Shown piece after piece: positions 1 to 10,616 of a DNA stretch of 13,483 nt (its first letter is position 1; every line of letters starts with the position of its first letter). The notes beneath the pieces were generated by a model, which was given only the letters and a program-made list of their open reading frames with translations, was not told the DNA's origin and ran no database searches. Location: NCBI GenBank assembly GCA_934486755.1, contig CAKSQT010000048.1, forward strand, positions 1-13,483, given 5' to 3'. The position numbers and the translations under genes were made by a program. Source of the DNA: an uncultured Eubacteriales bacterium (GTDB lineage Bacteria; Bacillota; Clostridia; Oscillospirales; Acutalibacteraceae).

Positions 1-275
<275 letters not shown>

Positions 276-328
276 ATAAACCTCCAGTTCGCAATAAAGC
301 GATAATTGATAATAACAGTTGTTTTAAA

Positions 329-799
329 CTACCATCTGTAATGGGCGAAAGCCTTGTTCGCCTCTGCCATCTTGTGAGTATCGTCACGCTTCTTGGCAGC
401 GCCGCCCATACCGTTAACGGCATCAAGAATCTCGGCAGCCAGACGTTCCTTCATTGTTCTTTCGGAACGGGTACGGCTGTATGTTGTCAACCAACGCAGA
501 CCGAGTGTCTGCTTTCTTTCGGGGCGAACCTCAAAAGGTACCTGATAGGTAGCACCGCCCTTACGGACAGCCTTAACTTCAAGCTGCGGCATAACATTTT
601 CCATAGCCTGATCGAAAACCTCAATGGGATCCTTCCCTGTTTTTTCACTTATAATGTCGAAAGCACCATAAACAATCTTCTGAGCAACGCCCTTCTTACC
701 GTCAAGCATAATGTTGTTGATAAGACGGGTTACTGTCTTTGAATTGTATACCGGATCCGGCAATACATCACGTTTTGCAATAAAGCCTCTTCTTGGCAC
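329..799 (-). CDS. rpsG: 30S ribosomal protein S7
   Basis: S7 nucleates assembly of the 30S head by binding the 3' major domain of 16S rRNA, and it lies near the E site. The 156-residue product starts PRRGFIAKRDVLPDPVYNSK after the initiator and ends in AFAHYRW. It contains the family motifs KTVTRLINNIMLDGKK and RKGGATYQVP, and is the usual bacterial length. The start is taken as GTG at 797-799. It lies 8 nt after a GGAGG, and the protein then begins at the family's conserved PRRG. An in-frame ATG at 815-817 would put the start inside that ribosome binding site, and a further upstream start at 868 would add 23 residues unlike any S7. It is the second gene of the str operon, 128 nt after rpsL. 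In E. coli S7 represses its own operon by binding the rpsL-rpsG gap, and two hairpins lie in the equivalent gap here. Confidence 0.97.
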   Translation of the reverse strand: MPRRGFIAKRDVLPDPVYNSKTVTRLINNIMLDGKKGVAQKIVYGAFDIISEKTGKDPIEVFDQAMENVMPQLEVKAVRKGGATYQVPFEVRPERKQTLGLRWLTTYSRTRSERTMKERLAAEILDAVNGMGGAAKKRDDTHKMAEANKAFAHYRW

Positions 800-868
800 T
801 TTACTTCCCTCCTTCATAATGATGATATCATAGGTACTCGAGTGACAATTTCCCGTAGCACCAAGCAA

Positions 869-912
869 GGCGTGTATAATATATATAAACGCCGCTGCTT
901 GTACGATGCAGC
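869..912 (-). promoter_or_regulatory. Tandem hairpins in the rpsL-rpsG gap (candidate S7 autoregulatory site)
   Basis: Two adjacent inverted repeats occupy the middle of the 128-nt gap. The first in transcript order is at 894-912, a 5-bp GCTGC/GCAGC stem with a 9-nt loop. The second is at 869-893, with GGCGT pairing to ACGCC, one mismatch, TATA pairing to TATA and a 5-nt loop. Neither is followed by a U run, so neither looks like a terminator. Their position matches the S7-binding intercistronic site known in E. coli. That functional link is inferred from position only, with no sequence match to the E. coli site claimed. Confidence 0.35.
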
Positions 913-927
913 AGAGATTTCGTCAAA

Positions 928-1350
928 TTATTTTGCACCTGCTTTCGGACGCTTCGCACCGTATTTTGAACGGCTCTGCATCCTTTTGGCAACGCCCTGT
1001 GTATCAAGGGTTCCTCTGACGATGTGGTAACGCACACCAGGAAGATCCTTAACACGTCCGCCACGAATAAGAACAACGCTGTGCTCCTGAAGATTATGAC
1101 CGATGCCAGGAATGTAGGCAGAAACCTCGATTCCGTTTGACAGACGTACTCTCGCAATTTTACGAAGAGCAGAGTTCGGCTTCTTAGGAGTAGAAGTCTT
1201 AACGGCTGTGCACACGCCGCGCTTTTGCGGAGAATTATTATCGGTAGGCTGACGCTTCATAGAGTTATAACCCTTTAAAAGTGCAGGAGCCTTAGCCTTT
1301 TTCTCAACAACCTCACGACCGCTGCGAACCAATTGGTTAAACGTAGGCAC
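928..1350 (-). CDS. rpsL: 30S ribosomal protein S12
   Basis: S12 sits at the decoding centre, helps control translational accuracy and is the classical streptomycin resistance target. The 140-residue product begins PTFNQLVRSGR and carries the conserved PQKRGVCT (41-48), TPKKPNSALRK (54-64), GHNLQEHSV (84-92) and GGRVKDLPGVRYH (97-109). The insert LLKGYNSMKRQ around 24-34 is the longer N-terminal form typical of Firmicutes. Lys56 and Lys101, equivalent to the two lysines usually changed in streptomycin-resistant strains, are both present, so the site looks wild type. The start is GTG at 1348-1350, with GGAGG 7 nt upstream and the universal PTFNQL immediately after. It is the first gene of the str operon, driven by the promoter at 1443-1471. 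Asp102 is the residue that RimO methylthiolates in E. coli. Confidence 0.98.
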   Translation of the reverse strand: MPTFNQLVRSGREVVEKKAKAPALLKGYNSMKRQPTDNNSPQKRGVCTAVKTSTPKKPNSALRKIARVRLSNGIEVSAYIPGIGHNLQEHSVVLIRGGRVKDLPGVRYHIVRGTLDTQGVAKRMQSRSKYGAKRPKAGAK

Positions 1351-1409
1351 TATTACACCTCCCCAAATTCAATTTTATATAACAAACGCACTTACAGCAC
1401 GGTTATACC

Positions 1410-1430
1410 AAAAAAACGGGACATAATCCC
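1410..1430 (-). promoter_or_regulatory. Small hairpin plus T7 tract in the rpsL leader (possible attenuator)
   Basis: Read on the minus strand, GGGA pairs with TCCC across a 5-nt loop (1418-1430), and G then seven T follow (1417-1410). If transcription starts about 7 nt after the -10 box, this lies only a few nt into the leader, upstream of the rpsL ribosome binding site. A GC-rich stem followed by a U run is the layout of an intrinsic terminator, but four strong pairs is short. It may be a pause site or chance. Confidence 0.2.
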
Positions 1431-1442
1431 ACATACTAAATT

Positions 1443-1471
1443 AGCATAGCACAAAAACCTACGCTTGTCAA
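1443..1471 (-). promoter_or_regulatory. Sigma-A promoter of rpsL-rpsG-fusA
   Basis: On the minus strand TTGACA (1471-1466) is followed by a 17-nt spacer and TATGCT (1448-1443). A TGC directly before the -10 box makes it an extended -10. This is a perfect -35 box at ideal spacing. The expected transcription start is near 1436, giving a leader of about 86 nt to the rpsL GTG. The -35 box lies within the 3' arm of the rpoC terminator hairpin. The str operon therefore appears to have its own promoter rather than depending on read-through from rpoBC. Confidence 0.75.
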
Positions 1472-1498
1472 GTATTTTAACTTGCAAACGTAGGTTTT
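1452..1498 (-). terminator. Intrinsic terminator after rpoC
   Basis: The hairpin begins 12 nt after the rpoC stop. AAAACCTACG (1454-1463) pairs fully with CGTAGGTTTT (1489-1498). The stem continues inward with a C/A mismatch, three pairs, a bulged base and five more pairs around a loop of about 7 nt, giving roughly 18 paired bases. In the minus-strand transcript the 3' arm ends in five T and then G. The stem is A/T flanked and could also act in the other direction. It separates rpoBC from the str operon while containing the str operon's -35 box. Confidence 0.75.
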
Positions 1499-1510
1499 AT
1501 GTCAGTTTAC

Positions 1511-5128
<3,618 letters not shown>

Positions 5129-5140
5129 AACTGCCCTCCG

Positions 5141-8100
5141 TTACATTTCTTCCGACATATCGTCGCCGAAGCTGTCGTCCGGTATACCAATGTCGTCATC
5201 GTCGTTTGTCTCTGTAATAGCGTCGCCGTTTTCGTCTTCAAGACCGAAGCCGTCAAGATTGTCGGCAACCGTTTCTTCCTTGAAGTCCTCAGGAATAGAC
5301 GGCGAACCGAGACCAATGTCATCATCGTCGTCAAAGGTCTGTTTAAGGTCTATTTCCTCGTTGTCCTTGTCAAGAACCTTTACGTCAAGTCCCAAAGATT
5401 GAAGTTCTTTAATAAGAACCTTGAAGGATTCGGGAACACCCGGTTTCGGAATGTTCTGACCCTTAACGATAGCCTCATAAGCCTTGACACGTCCAACAAC
5501 ATCGTCCGACTTAACGGTGAGTATTTCTTGAAGCGTATAAGCGGCGCCGTAGGCTTCAAGCGCCCAAACTTCCATCTCTCCGAAACGCTGTCCGCCGAAC
5601 TGAGCCTTACCGCCGAGCGGCTGCTGAGTAACAAGCGAATACGGTCCCGTAGAACGTGCGTGTATCTTATCGTCAACAAGGTGATGCAGTTTAAGGTAGT
5701 ACATATATCCTACCGTTACGAGATTGTCGAACGGTTCGCCCGTACGTCCGTCGTAAAGCTGCGTTTTAGCGTCTCTTGTGAGCGGAATACGTGAGAAATC
5801 GAGTTTTGCGGTGTTTCTGTCCGCATAATCGCCGTTCTTTGTGGTTTCTTCCGCCATTTCAAAGCACTTGCGTATATCGTCCTCGTGCGCGCCGTCAAAT
5901 ACAGGCGTGCATATATTCCAGCCAAGCGCCTTTGCGGCATATCCCAGATGCACTTCAAGCACCTGACCGATATTCATACGCGAAGGAACGCCCAACGGGT
6001 TGAGAACTATATCAAGCGGAGTGCCGTCAGGTAAGAACGGCATATCCTCGCTCGGAAGAATACGTGAAACGACACCCTTGTTTCCGTGACGTCCCGCCAT
6101 TTTATCTCCGACGGAAATCTTACGTTTTTGAGCGATATAACAACGTACAACTACATTTACGCCTGGGCTTAATTCGGAAGAATTTTCCCTTGTAAATACC
6201 TTTACGTCAACTATTGTGCCGTATTCTCCGTGGGGAACACGCAAAGAGGTATCTCTTACCTCACGCGCCTTTTCGCCGAATATAGCTCGGAGCAGTCTTT
6301 CCTCTGCCGTAAGCTCGGTCTCGCCCTTAGGAGTTACCTTACCGACAAGTATATCGCCAGCGGTAACCTCGGCGCCGACTCTGATAATTCCGCGCTCGTC
6401 AAGGTCTTTAAGAGCGTCTTCGCCGACGTTCGGAATATCGCGTGTTATTTCTTCGGGTCCGAGCTTGGTATCACGCGCTTCAAGCTCGTATTCCTCTATA
6501 TGAATGGAGGTGTAAACATCGTCGCGGACAAGTCTTTCATTGATAAGAACAGCGTCCTCGTAGTTGTAGCCCTCCCAGGTCATAAAGCCTATTAAAGCAT
6601 TGCGTCCGAGTGAAATTTCACCGTTGCTCGTAGCAGGACCGTCGGCAATTACTTCATTTTCCTCTACCTGCTGACCGACAGCCACGATAGGCTTCTGGTT
6701 TATACAGGTTCCGTGGTTGGAACGCAGGAATTTGATAAGCTCATATTCGTCAATTTCACCGTTTTTAGCGCGGATTTTAATAATTGACGCGCTGACATAA
6801 GCCACAGTTCCCGCGCGTTTTGCGAGTACGACAACGCCCGAATCAACCGCCGCCTTGTATTCCATACCCGTAGCGACTATCGGATTTTCAGGTTTAAGAA
6901 GCGGAACTGCCTGCTTCTGCATGTTTGAGCCCATAAGCGCACGGTTTGTATCGTCGTTTTCAAGGAACGGTATCATAGCGGTTGCAACCGATACTACCAT
7001 CTTAGGCGAAACATCCATATAGTCGGCACGTGAAGACTCAACCTCCTGGAATCCGTCACGGTAACGAACGTTGACCTTGCGGTTGACAAAGTGACCCTCG
7101 CTGTCGAGCGGTTCGTTTGCCTGAGCTACATAGTAATCGTCCTCCTCGTCCGCAGTCATATACTCAACGCGGTCAAGCACGCGGCCTGTTTCCTTGTCGA
7201 TAGGACGGAAAGGAGCCTCTATAAATCCGTATTTATTTATCTTCGCAAAGGTTGCGAGGTAGGATATAAGACCGATGTTAGGACCTTCGGGAGTCTCGAT
7301 AGGACACATACGTCCGTAATGGGTGTAGTGAACGTCACGAACCTCGAACGAAGCGCGGTCGCGCGAAAGACCGCCGGGTCCCAACGCAGACAGACGGCGC
7401 TTATGAGTAAGCTCCGAAAGCGGGTTGGTCTGATCCATGAACTGCGAAAGCGGAGAGGAACCGAAAAATTCCTTTATAGCCGCAACCACAGGGCGTATAT
7501 TTATAAGCGACTGTGGAGTGATGCTGTCGGGATCCTGAGACTGCAAAGTCATCTTCTCGCGGACAACTCTCTCCATACGCGAAAGACCTATTCTGAACTG
7601 ATTTTGGAGCAGTTCGCCGACAGAACGTATGCGGCGGTTGCCCAAATGGTCAATATCGTCAACATTGCCGACGTCGTGCGGCAATCCGAGGAAATAGCTG
7701 ATAGTCGCAAATATATCGTCTACCGTTATATGCTTGGGTATAAGCTCGTCGGCGCGTTCCAAAATAGCGGCGCGCACAGCCTCTTTGCCATCGTTATTCT
7801 CAACAATATCTTTAATTACGGTGAAGGAAACCTTTTCGTTTATGCCGAGTTCGTCAAGCTCGTTAAGCTCTTCCTCGCTGAAATCAACATAATCTTTAAG
7901 GTCGACCATACCGTTGGAAAGGATCTTGACCTCGGTAACGTTGCCCTCAAAATCCATTACGTTTACGTAAGCGGAGTTTACGCCCTTAGCTTCAATTTCA
8001 GCCGCAAGCTCCTTTGACACCGTAGTATCCGCCTCGGCTATTATTTCGCCCGTGGAGGGGTCTACAACAGGACGTGAAAGAACCTTGCCGCGCAGACGTG

Positions 8101-8962
8101 CGCCGATAGCCAGCTTCTTGTTGTACTTATAACGTCCGACCCTTGAAAGGTCATAACGGTGCGCGTCAAAGAAAAGCTGTTCAAGATAGCTCTGCGCGCC
8201 CTCTATCGTTACAGGCTCGCTCGGACGGAGTTTTTTGTAAACCTCAACAAGCGCGTCCTCGCGTGATTTTGTATCGTCGTTTTCAAGAGTGGCGGCAAGA
8301 CGCTCGTCATCGCCGAAAAGTTCTCTTATAGCGTCGTTCGTCGGCACGCCTAAGGCGCGGATAAACATAGTTATCGGGAGTTTTCTGTTCTTGTCTATAC
8401 GGACATACAAAACATCGTTTACGGACGTTTCGTATTCAAGCCAAGCACCCCTGTTAGGTATGATGGTAGAGGAGAAAAGGCGTTTACCTGTCTTTTCCTC
8501 CGTCTTCTCGGCAAAATAGACGCCGGGCGAACGAACCAGCTGTGAAACAATAGCGCGTTCGGCACCGTTTATAACGAATGTTCCCGATTCGGTCATTATC
8601 GGGAAATCGCCCATAGAGACCTCGCTCTCTTTAATCTCACCCGTTTCGGTGTTTACAAGCCTTGCGGTAACGCGAAGCGGCGCGGCATACGTGGTGTCAC
8701 GTGCCTTGCACTCGGTAACATCGTATTTGGGTGTCTCGTCCAGACGGTAATCAATAAAGCTCAGTTGAAGATTGCCGCTGTAATCGGTAATAGGGGGCAT
8801 ATCTCTGAATACTTCTTTAAGCCCCTCCTCAACAAACCATTTGTAAGAATCCTTTTGGATCTCAATAAGGTTAGGCATATCGATGACTTCATTGATTTTC
8901 GAGAAGGTCATACGAGTGTTTTTGCCCATACGGACAGGTTTAACCATTGAAGTTGACTCCAT
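5141..8962 (-). CDS. rpoB: DNA-directed RNA polymerase subunit beta
   Basis: Beta pairs with beta' to form the polymerase active centre and holds the rifampicin pocket. Numbered from 8962 the product has 1273 residues. Conserved blocks include FVINGAERAIVSQLVRSPG (about 129-147), the rifampicin region SSPLSQFMDQTNPLSELTHK followed by RRLSALGPGG (502-531), PIETPEGPNIGLI (554-566) and the catalytic GDKMAGRHGNKG with Lys954 and Lys962. Asp510, His520 and Ser525, the main resistance positions, are wild type. After the usual end near LKELQSLGLDVKVL the protein carries an extra tail of about 75 residues, very rich in Asp and Glu. The start is uncertain. ATG at 8962 has GGAGGAG 13 nt upstream. ATG at 8947 begins MVKPVRMGKNTRM, closer to the family N-terminus, with GGAG 9 nt upstream, and would give 1268 residues. 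It is transcribed from the promoter at 9093-9121 and divergent to mtaB. Confidence 0.98.
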   Translation of the reverse strand: MESTSMVKPVRMGKNTRMTFSKINEVIDMPNLIEIQKDSYKWFVEEGLKEVFRDMPPITDYSGNLQLSFIDYRLDETPKYDVTECKARDTTYAAPLRVTARLVNTETGEIKESEVSMGDFPIMTESGTFVINGAERAIVSQLVRSPGVYFAEKTEEKTGKRLFSSTIIPNRGAWLEYETSVNDVLYVRIDKNRKLPITMFIRALGVPTNDAIRELFGDDERLAATLENDDTKSREDALVEVYKKLRPSEPVTIEGAQSYLEQLFFDAHRYDLSRVGRYKYNKKLAIGARLRGKVLSRPVVDPSTGEIIAEADTTVSKELAAEIEAKGVNSAYVNVMDFEGNVTEVKILSNGMVDLKDYVDFSEEELNELDELGINEKVSFTVIKDIVENNDGKEAVRAAILERADELIPKHITVDDIFATISYFLGLPHDVGNVDDIDHLGNRRIRSVGELLQNQFRIGLSRMERVVREKMTLQSQDPDSITPQSLINIRPVVAAIKEFFGSSPLSQFMDQTNPLSELTHKRRLSALGPGGLSRDRASFEVRDVHYTHYGRMCPIETPEGPNIGLISYLATFAKINKYGFIEAPFRPIDKETGRVLDRVEYMTADEEDDYYVAQANEPLDSEGHFVNRKVNVRYRDGFQEVESSRADYMDVSPKMVVSVATAMIPFLENDDTNRALMGSNMQKQAVPLLKPENPIVATGMEYKAAVDSGVVVLAKRAGTVAYVSASIIKIRAKNGEIDEYELIKFLRSNHGTCINQKPIVAVGQQVEENEVIADGPATSNGEISLGRNALIGFMTWEGYNYEDAVLINERLVRDDVYTSIHIEEYELEARDTKLGPEEITRDIPNVGEDALKDLDERGIIRVGAEVTAGDILVGKVTPKGETELTAEERLLRAIFGEKAREVRDTSLRVPHGEYGTIVDVKVFTRENSSELSPGVNVVVRCYIAQKRKISVGDKMAGRHGNKGVVSRILPSEDMPFLPDGTPLDIVLNPLGVPSRMNIGQVLEVHLGYAAKALGWNICTPVFDGAHEDDIRKCFEMAEETTKNGDYADRNTAKLDFSRIPLTRDAKTQLYDGRTGEPFDNLVTVGYMYYLKLHHLVDDKIHARSTGPYSLVTQQPLGGKAQFGGQRFGEMEVWALEAYGAAYTLQEILTVKSDDVVGRVKAYEAIVKGQNIPKPGVPESFKVLIKELQSLGLDVKVLDKDNEEIDLKQTFDDDDDIGLGSPSIPEDFKEETVADNLDGFGLEDENGDAITETNDDDDIGIPDDSFGDDMSEEM

Positions 8963-8981
8963 AGGTTTACAATCACTCCTC

Positions 8982-9022
8982 CATTTGTTTTGCGCTGTGA
9001 TGCGTAGAGTTTTGCACAAATG
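8982..9022 (-). promoter_or_regulatory. Inverted repeat in the rpoB leader next to the ribosome binding site
   Basis: In the rpoB leader CATTTGT (9022-9016) can pair with ACAAATG (8988-8982), enclosing 27 nt. The 3' arm runs straight into the GGAGGAG Shine-Dalgarno sequence, sharing its first G. Folding could affect access to the start site. Only seven mostly A/T pairs are involved, so the structure may be weak. Regulation is inference. Confidence 0.25.
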
Positions 9023-9092
9023 TAATTAATCATTGCTACAACTAATAATATATAATAGGCGCACAATACCCCATCATCATTGGTAATTCATA

Positions 9093-9121
9093 ATTATATA
9101 CTAAAAAATGCAAGCAGTCAA
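9093..9121 (-). promoter_or_regulatory. Sigma-A promoter of rpoB-rpoC
   Basis: On the minus strand TTGACT (9121-9116), a 17-nt spacer and TATAAT (9098-9093) form a near-consensus promoter. The sequence upstream of the -35 box is A/T rich, as in promoters with UP elements. Transcription would start near 9086 and give a leader of about 120 nt before rpoB. It faces away from the mtaB promoter. Confidence 0.85.
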
Positions 9122-9131
9122 GTAAAAATTT

Positions 9132-9148
9132 CGGAAATTTTATTTCCG
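9132..9148. repeat. Palindrome between the divergent -35 boxes (candidate operator)
   Basis: CGGAAA (9132-9137) and TTTCCG (9143-9148) form a perfect 6-bp inverted repeat around a 5-nt A/T centre. It touches the first base of the mtaB -35 box and lies 10 nt from the rpoB -35 box, so a bound protein could affect both promoters. No known operator consensus is claimed. Confidence 0.35.
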
Positions 9149-9177
9149 TTGAAAAAATATCAAAAGGCGTGTATAAT
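9149..9177 (+). promoter_or_regulatory. Sigma-A promoter of mtaB
   Basis: TTGAAA (9149-9154), a 17-nt spacer and a perfect TATAAT (9172-9177) precede mtaB. Transcription should begin near 9184, giving a leader of only about 20 nt that holds the GGAG ribosome binding site. Confidence 0.85.
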
Positions 9178-9205
9178 GTGAGTATCAATATGTTGGAGAA
9201 ATTTA

Positions 9206-10504
9206 ATGAATATAGCTTTTTACACACTCGGCTGCAAAGTCAATCAATATGAAACGCAGGTTATGCGTGAAGCGTTTGCCAACGCGGGCTACAACACCGT
9301 GTCGCATAGCGGCGGTTTTGACATTATAATAGTAAATTCCTGTACGGTCACGGCGGAGAGCGACAGAAAGACAAGACAGTCGGTAAGGCGTTTCCGCAGG
9401 GAACGCCCCGACAGTATAATAATCCTCACGGGCTGTATGGTGCAGGCGTTTCCCGAGAATGCCGATATACTGCCCGAAGCAGATATAATCACGGGCAACA
9501 CCGATATATCTCACCTTACCGAGCTTGTGGACCGCTTTTTGCGCGACGGTGAACGGGTTGTGGAAATTTCGTCCCACAAGCCGAAGGAACGTTTCAACAC
9601 ACCTCCCATAATGCGGTTTGATGAACGGACGCGCGCTTATATGAAGATAGAAGACGGTTGCGACCGTTTTTGCTCCTACTGCATAATACCGACGGCGAGA
9701 GGACGGGTACGTTCAAAGCCTTTAAACGAAATATCCTCGGAAGCCGAAAGCCTTGCGGCAAACGGATTTTCCGAAATAGTCCTTGTCGGAATAAATCTGT
9801 CGTCCTACGGCAAAAATGAGGACTTTGATTTGTGCGACGCGGTTGACGCAGTTTGCGGTATTCCCAATGTAAAGCGAGTCAGGCTCGGTTCCCTCGAACC
9901 CGACTATATCACCGACGAAATGCTCTGCCGCTTAAAAAAGCAGGACAAGTTCTGCCCTCAATTTCACTTATCCCTGCAATCGGGGTGCGATGAAACGCTT
10001 AAAAGAATGAACCGCCACTACGACACGGCGTTCTATTCCGACCTTGTAAAACGGATAAGAGATATTTTTGAAGACGCCGCGATTACAACCGACGTAATGG
10101 TAGGCTTTGCGGGTGAGACCGACGAAGAATTTAAGAAAAGCCTTGACTTTGTGAAAAAAACAGGCTTTGCAAAAACCCACGTCTTTGCCTATTCAAGGCG
10201 GGCAGGAACGGTTGCTTACGGTCTTCCCTGTCAGGTGTCGGGCGCAGAAAAAACTCGGCGGAGCGGACTTATGATAGCCGCCTGTGCAGAGAGCGAGCGC
10301 GCATTTCTCAGAGCGCATATAGGCACGGTGACAGACGTTTTGTTTGAAACCGCCGAAAACGGTTTTGCGGAGGGGTATACAAAAAATTACATACGTGTAA
10401 AGGTCAAGTCTGATAAATCGTACACAGGCGAGATATTAAGGGTTAAAATCACAGGCGCGTCTGACGAATTTTGCACAGGAAAACTTATAGCACTTAAAAA
10501 TTGA
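9206..10504 (+). CDS. mtaB: tRNA t6A37 methylthiotransferase (MtaB, radical SAM)
   Basis: MtaB adds a methylthio group to C2 of N6-threonylcarbamoyladenosine at position 37 of tRNAs reading ANN codons, giving ms2t6A and improving decoding. The 432-residue protein shows the three-part layout of methylthiotransferases. The N-terminal UPF0004 domain holds cluster-binding Cys10 (TLGCKVNQYE), Cys46 (VNSCTVTA) and Cys77 (LTGCMVQ). The radical SAM domain holds the CxxxCxxC motif at Cys152, Cys156 and Cys159 (GCDRFCSYCIIP). A C-terminal TRAM-like segment covers roughly the last 65 residues. TLGCKVNQYE, rather than the MiaB or RimO forms, supports MtaB. The ATG at 9206 has GGAG 7 nt upstream. The gene stands alone, divergent to rpoB, and no strong terminator follows. 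RimO and MiaB are the relatives it could be confused with. Confidence 0.92.
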   Translation: MNIAFYTLGCKVNQYETQVMREAFANAGYNTVSHSGGFDIIIVNSCTVTAESDRKTRQSVRRFRRERPDSIIILTGCMVQAFPENADILPEADIITGNTDISHLTELVDRFLRDGERVVEISSHKPKERFNTPPIMRFDERTRAYMKIEDGCDRFCSYCIIPTARGRVRSKPLNEISSEAESLAANGFSEIVLVGINLSSYGKNEDFDLCDAVDAVCGIPNVKRVRLGSLEPDYITDEMLCRLKKQDKFCPQFHLSLQSGCDETLKRMNRHYDTAFYSDLVKRIRDIFEDAAITTDVMVGFAGETDEEFKKSLDFVKKTGFAKTHVFAYSRRAGTVAYGLPCQVSGAEKTRRSGLMIAACAESERAFLRAHIGTVTDVLFETAENGFAEGYTKNYIRVKVKSDKSYTGEILRVKITGASDEFCTGKLIALKN

Positions 10505-10559
10505 AAATTTTGTTTTAGGAGGGCAGTAAAAACCTATACAAAAACAGTAAAATAATTCC

Positions 10560-10590
10560 TTGACCGAAAAAACGATTTATGGTTTATTAT
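10560..10590 (+). promoter_or_regulatory. Probable promoter of the alcohol dehydrogenase gene
   Basis: TTGACC (10560-10565) is followed by TTTATT after 17 nt or TATTAT (10585-10590) after 19 nt, in an A/T-rich gap. The -35 box is good, but the -10 choice is ambiguous. Transcription would begin near 10597, a short leader ahead of the GGAGG. The upstream part of this gap (10505-10559) shows no terminator hairpin for mtaB. Confidence 0.5.
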
Positions 10591-10604
10591 AAAGAAAATC
10601 AAAC

Positions 10605-10609
10605 GGAGG
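10605..10609 (+). promoter_or_regulatory. Ribosome binding site that decides the dehydrogenase start
   Basis: GGAGG here lies 1 nt from an ATG at 10611 and 7 nt from an in-frame ATG at 10617. Only the second spacing is workable, so 10617 is the likely start. Confidence 0.8.
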
Positions 10610-10616
10610 TATGTTT

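Noticed and set aside
800..868. An N-terminal extension of 23 residues on S7.
   Set aside because: The extension is unlike S7 proteins, and a strong GGAGG stands directly before the GTG at 799.
7091..8017. A 308-codon plus-strand frame inside rpoB.
   Set aside because: It lies entirely antisense to a conserved part of rpoB. Long antisense frames are expected there from codon bias, and the product resembles no known protein.
9042..9227. A 61-codon minus-strand frame across the rpoB/mtaB control region.
   Set aside because: It crosses both promoters and the start of mtaB, has A/T-driven composition and shows no family resemblance. It is best explained as a chance frame.
9206..10504. mtaB as rimO, the enzyme that modifies S12 encoded nearby.
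   Set aside because: The N-terminal TLGCKVNQYE and overall pattern fit MtaB better than RimO, so the closeness to rpsL is not taken as a functional link.
10611..10616. The ATG at 10611 as start of the dehydrogenase.
   Set aside because: It is only 1 nt from the GGAGG; the in-frame ATG six bases later has correct spacing.
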